The translations under genes and the position numbers were made by a program. 64,000 nt of DNA. Source: Nitzschia sp. DOCU1. Lineage: Eukaryota; Bacillariophyta; Bacillariophyceae; Bacillariales; Bacillariaceae. The notes under the pieces were generated by a model that did no database searches, had not been told where the DNA came from, and was given only the letters and a program-made list of their open reading frames with translations. The stretch lies in assembly GCA_951394045.1 (NCBI GenBank), contig OX595997.1:558001-622000 (forward strand), given 5' to 3'. Of this stretch, positions 9,507 through 21,062 are shown piece by piece (positions within the stretch are counted from its first letter, which is position 1; every line of letters begins with the position of its first letter).

Positions 9507-10382
9507 ATGACACCTCGGTGCAGAACGCGCCGGAAAACGACGACCGCTTGGCAAGCCCTTGTAAGGCAACTCCAAGAGTGGATCAGAGACACTAGCCCAG
9601 GTCGACACGTTAGGGAATTTACATGCGCTAAAGATGCAGCCGTCGCTGTTATGGAAGCCCTGAAATATGCAACATACGAGGAAACCTTGAATGGATGGTG
9701 GCCATGGTATCAGCGAGCCGTCGCTTTGAGCCCAGAATGCGGCAAAATTCTCCAGAACCAAAGCAATGATCATCATCAAGCCACTCAGGACAATGACGAT
9801 ATGTGGCTGCAATTGTATCAGGATGTCTTGGACGTTGCCAAACAACGAGCCAGCAAGGAACGTGCCCCGCAGCTAGCCAAACTTTTGCCTTGCGTGCCGA
9901 TTTCTGCACTTCCTCATCCAGAACTTGTCCAAGTTTTGAAAGAGCTACGACCTCGACATGAAGAAAAGACAACACGTCGTCGTCGTGGCTGGCTATTATC
10001 AAAAGCACAAGCACTGGCAGAATTCTTAGCCCCAATGGTGGAACATGACGAAGGGACAGAGATGGGGCAATATGACTTCCATTGGGTGGACCAAACGACT
10101 GGACGAACTTTTGTCGAAGTCACTGGTTCTTGTCGAGACCAAAAGAGTTTGATCCAACTATTTTATCGCCTGTGGGAGCTAGCGAATCTTGAAATTCCTG
10201 CCATTACCTTGTCGTTGCGTGTACGGGAAGGCACATTTGTCAATTCTTGGATCAACGCTATCGAATGTCAGAGGAGATTTGTCCGTCTGCCCGATTTGTC
10301 GTGGGAATTCCAGCCCAAGCCGCAGCTGTTGACTCGAATGCCAATGATGTGGTTCGCGAAGCTCGGCTTCCTTTCGGAGTAG
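9507..10382 (+). CDS. unknown protein, 5' part of a two-ORF locus
   Basis: A 291-residue frame rich in Trp, Gln and Arg with no domain I recognise. Features seen: a basic N-terminus, a His/Asp/Asn-rich segment (about 88-98), a basic patch TTRRRRG (about 154), and a compact region with FHWVDQTTGRTFVEVTG (about 193). It overlaps the next ORF by 136 bp in another frame. A 53-nt GT-AG intron (10219-10271, ending TGTCAG) would bring the two into one frame, giving a single gene to 10759. In that case the last 50 or so residues of this frame are not made. Confidence 0.45.
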   Translation: MTPRCRTRRKTTTAWQALVRQLQEWIRDTSPGRHVREFTCAKDAAVAVMEALKYATYEETLNGWWPWYQRAVALSPECGKILQNQSNDHHQATQDNDDMWLQLYQDVLDVAKQRASKERAPQLAKLLPCVPISALPHPELVQVLKELRPRHEEKTTRRRRGWLLSKAQALAEFLAPMVEHDEGTEMGQYDFHWVDQTTGRTFVEVTGSCRDQKSLIQLFYRLWELANLEIPAITLSLRVREGTFVNSWINAIECQRRFVRLPDLSWEFQPKPQLLTRMPMMWFAKLGFLSE

Positions 10383-10759
10383 ATCGGCGATACTACTTGA
10401 TTGTGGGGACACCGGGGGCCCTGACAATGAGCCATTGGGATCGCGGCGTCCAATCCGTGCTATACCACACTGTGGCGGGGACCAACCATGCTATGGCGGT
10501 GCCACGAAATCTAGCAATCAAACGCCATGCTATCAATGAAGGTTTGGATCATGTCATGGCAACATCAGGGGACTCTGATATCCGATCCAGTGAGTTGGCT
10601 AGTCGCCGTGCAGAGCTGGAGACAGACGCACTCAAAGCTTGTGAGGGGGCGATTCAAACAGGAACATTTTCTCCCGGGGAAACAATGGTGATTCTGCCTG
10701 GCGGGGGGCATGCCGTGTTGACGGGAGACGATGGCAAAGTGGTTTTGGCAGAAGAATGA
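10247..10759 (+). CDS. unknown protein, probable 3' exon of the same locus
   Basis: A 170-residue frame with a steady coding-like composition: SARFVVGIPAQAAAVDS, YYLIVGTPGAL, ELASRRAELETDALKACEGA, and a closing segment SPGETMVILPGGGHAVLTGD. I do not recognise the family. As a separate gene it would have to start inside the preceding one, which is unlikely in this genome. More probably the coding part begins at 10272 after a short intron. A sequencing frameshift is the other explanation. Confidence 0.45.
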   Translation: MDQRYRMSEEICPSARFVVGIPAQAAAVDSNANDVVREARLPFGVDRRYYLIVGTPGALTMSHWDRGVQSVLYHTVAGTNHAMAVPRNLAIKRHAINEGLDHVMATSGDSDIRSSELASRRAELETDALKACEGAIQTGTFSPGETMVILPGGGHAVLTGDDGKVVLAEE

Positions 10760-10988
10760 CATTTGCGGACGGATCGATCCTAGTGTGTCGCCCGCCAAAA
10801 TGTTTGTGTCAACCTCATTTTTAGTGTGTTACTGTTATTCTTTGAGCTTACGTTGAAGTTCATGAATGATGGCCTTGTTTTAGTGGCTTTTGTTAGAATT
10901 GACCGTGGATTCTTCCCGTTTGTGTATCAAGTCGACCCGGCTTCTGTAGAGTTTTCCCAGGATGTGCGAAAATTAGAGTTGCTTTTGG

Positions 10989-13423
10989 CTAGGAATCGAC
11001 ACAAGATCCCGCACGAGAGCAATCAACATTTTGGATCTCAAGCCACCAAGTCTGAAGATTCCCTTTCCCCTTGGCAAGAACTTCTTCTTCCCTTTTTCTA
11101 ATCCAGCTGGACTTTCCAGCGGCCACAAGCAAGTCCGCAGTTTCGGAGGAAATTTGAATTTTTGCAGGCTGTCCCGTCGATTCCATTCGTGCTGCCGTAT
11201 TGACGGTATCCCCAAACAACTGGAAACGAGCCTTTGCACCTCGCAAGACCCCAGCAGTCACCGGACCACTATGCAGTCCTGTGCGGAGCCTTAGATTGAG
11301 TGTATCTTCCCCCAAGGTGTCAACCAAACGGTGAAGGATCCGTCCGACGCGCAAGTTGCATTCGGTTGCAAATTTGGCCATGATAACGGCGTGATCAGGT
11401 TGTGCGTGCGGGATACCAGTGACGGCGAGATAGCAATCGCCAATGGTCTCAACTTTGAATACCACCAGACGACTCGCAATGCGGTCGAAAGCCTTGTACA
11501 TAGTCTCAAGAAGCTTGAAAACTTGCCACGGTTCTCGGCTCGATGACCATTGGGTGAAGCCAGCAACGTCCATAAAGAGAATCGTACATTCAGGGTAGAG
11601 GTCCGCAATCGCTTTGCAGCCGTATTCTAGGCCAGTTGCCGAGTCGCCCAGGCGGCCACCACTGTTTGGCTTATGATTCGATGAAAGGAAAGCATTCTTG
11701 TCGCTTCCTTTTCGGCCTGAATGTTCGGTCCCTTCTTTGTTTGCGTACATTCGGTCCCGGACGCCCTTGGGAAAGAGGGAAGCAACGACGCTCTCAGATC
11801 GAACGGCAGTCTTGAGTACCAGACGCTGGCGTCTTTCTACGAGCCAATCGTACAACAGGAAGACGCTGCATGTAAAGACAAATGTGCACGCAAGGATAAT
11901 GGCAAACCTTTGCGGCTCGTTAGATACTTGGGATTCTTCGAAATCTGTGGATGGGTATACGTCAGCATTGTACAAGCACTGGCCTTCGGGAAGGGCTTTC
12001 GTCTCGCCCCCGTATTCGAATTCCACGAACGCTCCGAGGTCGATGGACATTTTGTATGCATCATATTTTGCTTCGTGTCGATCGCCAGGGCCGAGGTAGA
12101 CGCTAGAAGCACCATCCAAACGGAACGTATAAGTCTGGTTGCAACTGTTAGAGAGGACTACGAAAATGCCGAAGTCGTCATCGAGCAAAACGTCGTCAAA
12201 GAAATCTTGCCAGACCAGAAAGGAAGAGAGAACAGCCACCACTGCCGCATCGTCGTCATACGATTCCATCACGGGAACAAAAAAGAGTGAAGTTGGTCCA
12301 TGCTGATAATCGGAATAATTTTTGTGACCTCCCACTGCGTGTTCAATGAACAGGTCGAGCATTGCACGATCGTCTGGAATCAGGGGGTCCTCATAGTCGG
12401 AATGATCCCACACCCGTGCGAGCAATGGCTCCTTGTACGTAATAACGGATTGAATGGATTCATTCCAGCTATGATGCGTGAACCCATTGTAGTTTACAAG
12501 AGAGGGAACTGGAAAAACGGGAGCAAACTGCCACATCTGAGAGGTTCACGAAGCGAAGAATTCGAAACAAGTGGTTTACCAGGTTAGCGCAAGAGGCACG
12601 TCGTTGAGCGGCTCAAGTCGGTACATCATTTACTCACCGGAGCATAAGGTCCTGGGCCGTCATCGGGGATTGCTCCATCGGGGCCAACCTTTGTGATTTG
12701 TTCTGGAATGTCAAGCCCTGGTGTCTCCCCCCAGATGTCTTCCAAAAGTCCAATGTTCTCGTAGTCCCACTCTATGCGTGGAATTCCTTGAACGGCCAAT
12801 CCATCCACCAGCCATTCCTGGTTGGATACCGAAAAGGCTTCCCAAGATTGACGATCGGCTTCGTCGACAACTGGAAATAGAGTCACTGACTGGACTTCCG
12901 ACACTTCCATAACATACTTGACGCGGCGCTCAAATTCAGGGATGACTACGTTAGGCCAGGCACTGTTGCTTGAAATAGCGTAAGTGGTAATCTGACTCGA
13001 CAAGCCTTCAGTTGCTTCAATACACCTAAATGCGCTGCCTTGAAATTCAAGTGATAGCTTGGAGGCCACCTCGTAGAAGTGTTCGATAAATGAATCCTGT
13101 TCCTGGTCGCTCGCTGTCACGTACACCATCACTGAGACCGCGGTCGCAACTCCTATTAAAACTAAAAGCATGATGGCGCGGGTGTACAGCACATGCCTAG
13201 ATTCTTTCTGTGCGATCTGGATGTCTTCCTTGGTGTCAAACTCTTGGCCAGTGGTTTCCTTTGAGGCAACGCTGGAGAGACTCTCGAGTTCGTCGAGCTC
13301 GTCGCTATCATCTTGTTTATCTGTGCCATCCTTGACGGTAGAGGCTGTTTTGGTCGAAGCCTTAACAGTAGCCGCCTGCTCCTTTGGATGCGACGAAATC
13401 ATGACGGGATGAAGGCCGAGCAA
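10989..13423 (-). CDS. receptor-type class III nucleotide (guanylate/adenylate) cyclase
   Basis: Two exons, 13423-12638 and 12536-10989. The 101-nt intron has GTGAGT and CTCAG ends and phase 0, giving 777 residues. An acidic Ser-rich cytosolic leader is followed by TM1 (about 83-104), an extracellular sensor region of about 365 residues (110-472), TM2 (about 473-495) and a class III catalytic domain (about 580-755). Metal-binding Asps are present (FMDVAGFT; VETIGD), as is the Asn/Arg pair in DTVNTAARMES. At the two base-selecting positions it has the Glu of guanylate cyclases (KVETIGD) but Gln instead of Cys (FQLFGD), so the substrate cannot be fixed. The product would be cGMP or cAMP made in response to an outside signal. 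In diatoms cGMP is linked to sex-pheromone signalling; a role here is only inference. Confidence 0.9.
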
Positions 13424-14311
13424 TCGTTCGTTCGGGTAGAATAGAAGCTTTCCTTGTCAAAACTGACAATGTAAAAAAGTGGGGGCTTCAGATGCTTGGC
13501 TTCTTTTGTGTCGACCAGTGTCGTATCTTTCGGACTAATCCTGCATAGTTAGCAGTCAGTAGCGCGTAATATCGAAAATACAGAGTAAATTATGCTTCGC
13601 TTTTTGTCACATATGACAAGAATTAAGCCATTTTTATGGCCTCTCAACGATATGACAATTCGGTCGTGCTATTTTCGTCACTCCGTCTATTCTGCTTTGG
13701 CATAAATGCGTTCTTCCATCAATAATTATGTGCTATGGCGGAGCGCACAATTAGGGTTCAAGGAATTGTTACTGATAATTGATATTTTCTGAAGGGCACA
13801 ACAGCGTGCTTTCGACTTCAAAAGAAGGGCATCGGCATGGACCGACAAAATGCGAATTATGGTGCTTTGCTGATCGATTGCGTTCCTAAAGATACATGTG
13901 GTCCCGTATGGCGGATACCGATCGTGCATTTGTTTTGTTTGCCTGGCTACGTATCATACAGTAATAGTGATGATGGACGATGATTCGGTGCACCGCCTTA
14001 CGCCTTCGAGCCGAGGAATGAAAAAGCGTTCTTCTTCCGCTGGCTAGCAGCACCATGTGAACATCGATAGTAGAAAGCTTTCCTGTTAAGTTCGAAGAGA
14101 TGTCAAGAACGGCCTCGTGCCGGCGATGGGCATTCGAACCTCTACTCTCTCTGAGAGTCGAGTTTTGAGTGTCGCTGGGGTTACAGTTTATACTCCCCAC
14201 CACTAGCTAGTAGAGTAATGGCAAAATTTTAACTTTTCCTTGGTGTTCTTTTCTAATGAATGGGAGACTAGCTCAAACCGTTGTCAACTTGTTTGTCGCC
14301 GATCGATCCAT
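13424..14311. other. intergenic; no gene seen
   Basis: AT-richer sequence with the cyclase 5' flank and the aminotransferase 3' end. I checked a GTTCGAA stretch near 14134 on the minus strand as a tRNA T-arm, but no acceptor stem pairs with it. Confidence 0.4.
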
Positions 14312-16438
14312 CTATGAGTACTCCTTGACAAATTTTTCGTGGTGCTTGCGGAAGAGATCGATGAAACTGACAGTATCGGGATGTAAAAACGTTGTTCGAA
14401 ATCCAACTCGGCCCTTGGCTTGACCAAAACCACTGGCAGGTACCACACAGATCCCAGTCTCGTCCAAAAGACTCAGGGCGTAGAGATTGTCTGGCGTTGT
14501 TCCCAATTCTTTGGCCTTTTCAAACGCTTTCGGAGGTACTTCCACTTTTGGAAAGGCGTACATGGCACCTTCGGCTGGTACACAAGTGATTCCCGGAATG
14601 CTGTTTAGGCCCTCCACCAATCTTTGGGACCTTTCTTTCAGCCCATTATAAATCGCAGACGTTTCTTCCTGGAATAGCTCATAAGATTCGTCACCAGGTT
14701 TCGGTGGACACAACATGAGACTGGTCATGAGTTGTCCGACCACACCCGAACATAGTTCCGAGCTAGCCAACTTGTACAGCTGCGATTGCACGTACGGGTC
14801 GACATGCTGAAACTCCATGTATCCACCCCGTCGTCCACATTCTCCAATGAGTCCTTTGCTCGTCGAGTGGAAACTCACCAACTGCAAATTTTTCAAGCCA
14901 CAATCCAAGGCCACTTTTTTGGCGCTGACAAATTCGGCTCCCTCGGCATACACATTGGCCTGGTAGACTTCGTCGGCAAGCAATACAATTCCATGGTCCG
15001 AACAAAATTCAGTAATGACTTGAATATCGCAATGTGTCATGACCTGATACAAAAAATGAAACAGTGTTAGATCAAGACAATGATATCGAACTGTCTTAAA
15101 CAACTTGGACACGTACATTGCCAGAAGGATTCCCAGGATTAATCATGGCAAGAGCACGAACTTCCAAGCCTTCCTTGAGTGCTTGTGAGTATCGCTTTTC
15201 TAATTCTTCCCTTGTCACGGCCCATTTCAACGATTCATCCAGGTAGTATCCAATTTGGCGTCCTCCCAATTTGGCAATGAGAGCTATGGCAACAAGTGAG
15301 ACTTGATTACTCCAATCGACTATTCGAGCAAAAGACCATTCAGGGACTTACCAGAATAAATTGGATACTGCGGAATCGGAATCATGATTGCATCATTGTT
15401 ACTCGCCAACAAACCTTGCAGTACCATGGCAATACCTGCCGAAGCACCATTGGTCAAGAAAATATTTCCTGGATAGGCTGGATAACCGTCCCGATTTTGG
15501 ATATATTCGGCGACATGCTTTCGAAGTCCCAGAATACCTTGCGAGTGCGTATACGCTCCCGTCCCACTGGGTCCAATAATTTCTCGATATTCCTTGGCAC
15601 GTTCCACAACATCTCGTGGAAACAAATCGTAAATCTTGGGATGATCCACACCTTGTTCGGCCGGCAAATCGCACAACGCAAGGACTTGTCGATAATAAGT
15701 AATAGGCTTTTGTCCGACTTGATGAGGATTTCCAATATTGGTATACAAAATTTCTCTTCCTTGTGCCGCCAATTGATCCGCCCTCAAGACCACTTCTCCA
15801 CGAACCGCATATTGCATTCTTCGGAGAGTTTGACTCATGGTTTCTTCGTTCCACGTAAACACTTCTTCTTCTTCTCCATCCGTCGCCCATTGATTTTCAC
15901 CTACATTGGGATTTTGACTCAAATACTCGAGCATGCGCGAGTTTTTCATGTCGGCACTCATTTTGGTAGCCGCCACGAGCCACTTTTTGAAGGCTCGTAT
16001 ATCATAGGATTGTCCAGCCGCTTCTCGTTGTTCCAAACGATTCCATGCATACGGCATGAGTTCTTTCGGGTCAATCGGTTCCCCATCAATATCCACCAAG
16101 ACTTCCACCATGAATTGTTTCAACTCTTGAGGTTCCACGGCACCATTTTCGTCAATATCAATTGCTTCAAACAAGGCATTGGCACCTCGACCACTAGAGA
16201 GGTAAAATTCCCACAATTGCTTTCGGACATTTTGGAGAGGTTTGGATTTTCGTAGACTATTTTCTTTTTTGATAGTATCGGCCAAGGAAGCAAAGGAACG
16301 TACTGATTGACATGGCGAGGTGACATGTGCAAACGACAATCGGACATTGGTACTAGTCGTAGACGCCGACGAGAGCGTAGTCGACAGGGGCCCTCGGGGC
16401 AACACCCGAAGCAATCGTCTCCCAGCACTTTGCAACAT
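14312..16438 (-). CDS. alanine aminotransferase with N-terminal EF-hand, probably mitochondrial
   Basis: Three exons: 16438-15352, 15283-15117 and 15043-14312, with introns of 68 and 73 nt (GTAAGT..CATAG; GTACGT..TATCAG). The phases agree and give 661 residues. The N-terminus is basic, Ser/Thr-rich and lacks acids (about 1-50), as in mitochondrial presequences. Residues 94-105 are a canonical EF-hand loop (DIDENGAVEPQE). The PLP fold type I aminotransferase follows from about 215: NIGNPHQVG, SQGILGLR, NGASAGI, NPGNPSGN, LLADEVYQ, and the PLP lysine in SFHSTSKGL (Lys481). The enzyme interconverts alanine and 2-oxoglutarate with pyruvate and glutamate. About 200 residues precede the catalytic part, so the EF-hand is an added module, perhaps giving Ca2+ control. 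Confidence 0.93.
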
Positions 16439-17170
16439 GCTTTTACAAATCCGGAGTTATGACCTTGAAGCAAAGAAAAAGACAAAGAAAGACCCCGACA
16501 AGTTCAGCTTCTGTGGTTTCCACAAGCAACACAAAGTGGGAAGGAAGATGATGGATGGGTGTTGTGTCAAATAGAAAAAAAGATACGATACGATTGGAAA
16601 GGTCCCTCGTTCCTGAGTTCCCCACCATGGGTTTCTTGATGCCGCGAGGATGACGATGACCTCGATTGGCCAATGAGAGTGCTTGGATAATCTCGTGCTG
16701 ACGTGTGCACAATCCCCATAGATGCGTGACTGAATGTTGGTTCAACCGTGACTAACGACCCATTAGACTCCATTCGCCACGAACGAAGCATTGGGATAGA
16801 AAAAGGACTACTACTATGATTGACGACTCACTCCTCTCGTCCCGCCAAGGTTGACCGACAACAATGGACAATCTCTTACGAGCACAACACCTGCTAGCTA
16901 ATAGCAATGAGCTATTGCTTACGAACACCACTTCTACTAGAGCTAGAGTAGAGACCAGTGCCGTCGCAACGAGCCCTGCTATCTCCAACCCGCCAAACCC
17001 AGTACGAGCAGAAACTGCCTCCCTCGCCGGACAGTACCTAATTTGAACTCTTCCTAAAGAAACAAACACATGACTCATGATTTACAATGTTCTAGTTTAC
17101 AACAGCGTCCCCATACGTTGAGAAACAGTTTCTTGCACAGAAACTTTCAAACTAAATCAGACATCATTTC
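16439..17170. other. intergenic; no gene seen
   Basis: 5' flank of the aminotransferase and 3' flank of the coiled-coil gene. Short frames only, no repeat noticed. Confidence 0.35.
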
Positions 17171-19948
17171 TTAAAAGTGTGCCGGCGACGTCCTCAGTGG
17201 AATATTGCCATGATGATGCATATCCGCCGACCCATCCCGTGACATTTGTTCAATGGAATTCATGGTCAATTCTTCCACTTTGACAAGAGCCGTTTTAGCA
17301 ATCGACTTGGCATTGGTCAACTCGGCTTCTGAATGGCTGAGTAATCGTCGTAGACGTTCCATTTCCGCCGCTTGCCTGCGTTCTTCCGCTTCCTTTTGCT
17401 TTAGAGCCTTGACCAATGCATGGTTCTCAACATGAGCATCCTCTAGCTTGTTTTGCGTGACTTCATAACGAGAGTTGAGTTCAACCAACTTTTGTCGTAG
17501 CTTGGCTTCGGCCATGCCATTTTCTGACATGTCCTCGAGAGCATCGTGTAATTGCGAATTTTCCATTTCCAATTGCCGCACCGTCTCTTCGAGTTCTTCC
17601 TTGATTTTGATCAATTCCACCGAAACGTCTCCCCCAAAGGTACTCTTGGACTGATCATCACCATGAGAGTGGACATCGCTCATTTGCAATTGACGGAACC
17701 GCTTGCGCAAGTTTCGGAGTTCCCTGGAGATGTCCATTTTCTCACGTTCGGCTTCTTCCAAGTGCAATTGCAACGGCTTGAGAAGACCCAACGCATCCTT
17801 GAGAGATTTGTTCAAAATCTTTTCGGATTGTTCCTTGGTAGCCAAATCCTTCTTGGCTTGCTCGAGTTGCTTGTCCAACTGCTGGACTTTGTCTTGTCCA
17901 TTTCTCTCGAGAGCTTGTTGGAGTTGCACAACTTGGGCTTCACGGTCACGTAATTGTCGTTGCAACAATGCCAATTTATCTTCGGGCGTGGGCGTTGGTG
18001 AGGACATGTCCGTTTCCGCCTTTTGTAATTTGCCTTGCAGTTCTCGATTGCGAGCGGCCACATCTTCATTTTGTTGATGCAACGAATGAAATCGTGACTG
18101 TGCATCCTTCAAGAGTTGTTGCAAATTGCCTTCGGTTTCTCGTTTGCGCCGCAATTCTTCTCGGGCGCGTTGAATCTTGGCCAAGGAATCATCCGTATTT
18201 CTTCCCTTACTGTCGACACTCGAATTGCGTGGCGTGACAGGGCTCGCTCCTGTAGAAGCTAGCAAGTTCCCCCTGGCCGCGGCAATATTCTTTTGTTCTT
18301 CTACTTGTTGTTGCAAATGCACCACCTCGGATTTGAGAGCTTCCATTTCGCTAGCTTGTTGGACAACCTTGCGATGTTCTTGTTGAGCCGCACGTTGCAT
18401 GGCTTGAAGTTGTTGTTGGAGGGCCGCTTTTTCGTCTTCAGCCTTGGCAACGGCATCTTGCAATGGCTTGAGCAAAGCCACAGCCTCTTTCAAGCTTTCC
18501 CTTAATTCAGCACTCGATTCTTCTCGGCTCTTGAGTTCTTGTTGATATTGCTGGACTTGAGCTTGCAAATCGGGCGATGCACCATCCTTGGTGGCAGACT
18601 GGTCTGGAAAGGCTCGTAACCATTCTTCCAGTGCGGCTTGAATGTCCTTGAGTAACTGCTTGGGATCACGTGATAAATTGTGAACTTGCTTGTCGCCCGG
18701 TCCTTCTTGCAGAATCCATCGCAACAAGTGTTGCATTGATTCCATTAATTCTTGATGATTAATCGTGCCACTGCTGGCACCTTTGCCTGTGCCGCCACCT
18801 TCTTGTAATTCCTTATCCACGGCTTCCAATTCTTGCAAGGCTTCATCCAAACAATTTTGCAATTCGGCACGTTCTTTTTCCAATTGACGAATTTTGGTTT
18901 GAAGAGCTTCATTTGAGGAATTAGCCGCCGTGACAGCTTGTGTGGCTGCCAATCGCGTCCGAGCTTGCGTCAATTGCTGTTGCAAATCTTCTACCTGAGA
19001 AGACCATCCTTCTTCGGCTTGTTTCCATTGACTTCGGGCTTCTTTGAGATCCGCCTGAAGCTGATCACAGTCTTGTTGGAGTTGCGCAATTTGACGATCT
19101 TGATCTTGGACACGAAGTTCCCACGTATATTGTTCCGCTTCCAAAGTATCTTCTAATTCTTTGCGAACCATGTCGGCGGTTAAAATTTGAGCATGCGCTC
19201 GATCCAATTGTACCTGCAATTCGCCGACAGCCGCATCTCTACTCGAAGATTGCTGTTGCTGTAAGAGTTGATGTTGCAAGTCGGAAATTTGATGTTGCAA
19301 TTGATGAACCTTGTCAAGAGATTGCGTCTTTTCTTGCTTCTGTTGTTGCTTGGCCTCCATTTGCAGCTGTTCCATTTGCTTCTTCAATTGACGCAAACTT
19401 CCCCGCAACTCCAAAATGACAGCATCGGATTTGGCTAGGGCCGCTTTTGCGGAAGCATCTCGGGCATTGGCTTCCTCCAAAGCTTGACGGAGTCGACTCA
19501 CGGTAACTTCGGGGCCCAATTGTCGGAGAGCCAAGGCATCGCTAGCATTTAAATTCGGAGGAGGAGGCGATGGCGCACTTGTACGAGTCGACGTTTGTGG
19601 GGTTGCCGGCGTGGGAGTAATGACTGTGGCAGGTACTGCTCCTGGCGTAGGACTGGATTCCTGAGATGGGGCTTGTCGTTGTTGTTGTCCTGTGGCTGGA
19701 GGCGTCGCACCAGTTTCGCGTTCCCGCTTGTCTTGTGGAGTTGAGGATTGCCTATTGGGACTTTTATTCGCTCCACCAGTCCCCTTTTTCAAGTACTGTG
19801 GCTTTTGTGACTGTAAGGGATGCGTCGAGACATTGCGAGTCGTTGTTACCTGCGTAGACCTGTTCGGACTATTGTAATGGACGGGTTGACCATACCGTTT
19901 GTTGCTCGGTGACGGAATACGACTGGTATATTGAGCATAGTCCTTCAT
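17171..19948 (-). CDS. long coiled-coil protein
   Basis: The 925-residue protein starts at the Met of MKDYAQYTSRIPSP; an in-frame upstream Met at 20038 would add a 30-residue hydrophobic leader that looks like 5' UTR. The first 150 residues are Ser/Pro/Thr/Gln-rich and disordered. The rest, to about 900, is nearly all heptad coiled coil rich in Gln, Glu, Leu and Lys (for example QLQMEAKQQQKQEKTQ), with short breaks at about 410, 475 and 610-640. There is no motor, kinase or membrane segment. Such proteins are usually scaffolds of the Golgi, centrosome or cytoskeleton; nothing here decides which. The strong composition makes several long antisense frames across it. Confidence 0.8.
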   Translation of the reverse strand: MKDYAQYTSRIPSPSNKRYGQPVHYNSPNRSTQVTTTRNVSTHPLQSQKPQYLKKGTGGANKSPNRQSSTPQDKRERETGATPPATGQQQRQAPSQESSPTPGAVPATVITPTPATPQTSTRTSAPSPPPPNLNASDALALRQLGPEVTVSRLRQALEEANARDASAKAALAKSDAVILELRGSLRQLKKQMEQLQMEAKQQQKQEKTQSLDKVHQLQHQISDLQHQLLQQQQSSSRDAAVGELQVQLDRAHAQILTADMVRKELEDTLEAEQYTWELRVQDQDRQIAQLQQDCDQLQADLKEARSQWKQAEEGWSSQVEDLQQQLTQARTRLAATQAVTAANSSNEALQTKIRQLEKERAELQNCLDEALQELEAVDKELQEGGGTGKGASSGTINHQELMESMQHLLRWILQEGPGDKQVHNLSRDPKQLLKDIQAALEEWLRAFPDQSATKDGASPDLQAQVQQYQQELKSREESSAELRESLKEAVALLKPLQDAVAKAEDEKAALQQQLQAMQRAAQQEHRKVVQQASEMEALKSEVVHLQQQVEEQKNIAAARGNLLASTGASPVTPRNSSVDSKGRNTDDSLAKIQRAREELRRKRETEGNLQQLLKDAQSRFHSLHQQNEDVAARNRELQGKLQKAETDMSSPTPTPEDKLALLQRQLRDREAQVVQLQQALERNGQDKVQQLDKQLEQAKKDLATKEQSEKILNKSLKDALGLLKPLQLHLEEAEREKMDISRELRNLRKRFRQLQMSDVHSHGDDQSKSTFGGDVSVELIKIKEELEETVRQLEMENSQLHDALEDMSENGMAEAKLRQKLVELNSRYEVTQNKLEDAHVENHALVKALKQKEAEERRQAAEMERLRRLLSHSEAELTNAKSIAKTALVKVEELTMNSIEQMSRDGSADMHHHGNIPLRTSPAHF

Positions 19949-21062
19949 TTTATGTTGCTGTAGTATTATCACAGAAATCGCCAACAACCGACAAAGTATA
20001 CTGTTGTTGTTATTGTCGTCGTCGTTCAATCCCCACACCCCAAGGATTGCTGCTGCTGCAGTTTGTCGTATTGCTTCCAGAAAGCGTCGTAAATGGCGAT
20101 CCCTGATCCTGCAATAATGGTTGGAATTGAAAAATCCGCGGAGGAAGAAGTAGGACGCAATGGAGTCGCACCAAAACTAACAATCCAGCACCCCTGTTTC
20201 TATTCCACAATGCAAAGCACCTCTCGTTTCTCGACTCCTTGCCTTCAAAGGTGACAAGTAGAGTAGTCGGAGGCAAACAACAATTGCACCACAACTGTAG
20301 ATACTATCTCTCTCTTTGTGTTGTCGCTTGGCGATTTTGAAGGGGGAGACTTTCCCGCCAAGACGAAGTGGCGAGAAAGGCATGGTGAGGCCGGCGGCGG
20401 CTGTGCCTGTGACACGGATCGAATAAGCTCAAAACGAAATGTGTATATACAGATTGAATATTTATATTCTTAATCAATCTGCATGTATCCATCTTCCTTG
20501 GGTATATATAAATACGATCATGAATCGCCAATGAATTGGCACCTCTTCCGATGGGTTTGGCGGGAACGGATCGCCCTCCGCACTTGGACTCGGACGATTG
20601 AATTTGATGAAAAGAGCAAAGCCGATCCATGGATATTTTATTAGAACCCTCTGGCCCGTAGAGTGCCGTCAGCACGATGATACGATATCCCCGTCACCCT
20701 CATAGCTAGCAGCGAGTGCTCTTGTTGCTGTTGCTGTTGCGGTTTACTGTCTATTATTTAGTAGATTGTGAGGTGACATGCAAGGACGACGAGGGCATTC
20801 TTGCTGCTTGGTTATGGTAGTTGTCGCACAGCTAATTTTACTGCTGGTAGCCCACTGCTATTAGTACCAGAAAGGCAAGATCAGCGTATTGGGAAATTCT
20901 GATACAATCTCGTTCGGGGACCACTAGCTCGTAGTAGCAGAAAGCAAAACGATATTCGGCGGCCTGAACCTGCGAGGCCACAAACAGCCAAAATTGCCCC
21001 CATGAGGACTACAAATCGACGACGGCAAGAGAAGGTGGTACTAGCTAAATGATTTCCTTCTT
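19949..21062. other. intergenic; microsatellites, no gene seen
   Basis: It contains (GTT)n/(GTC)n-type runs near 20000-20030 and (TTGCTG)n near 20720-20740. Open frames on the minus strand lack domains. It includes the 5' flank of the coiled-coil gene. Confidence 0.35.

Noticed and set aside
14100..14200. tRNA-like GTTCGAA T-loop on the minus strand
   Set aside because: No acceptor stem, D-arm or anticodon arm can be paired around it.
16839..17046. Short plus-strand frame before the coiled-coil 3' end
   Set aside because: Only about 60 codons of Ser/Thr/Ala; nothing supports translation.
17552..19156. Several plus-strand frames of 70-133 residues across the coiled-coil gene
   Set aside because: Leu/Phe/Cys-rich antisense products of Gln/Glu/Lys-rich codons; no domains.
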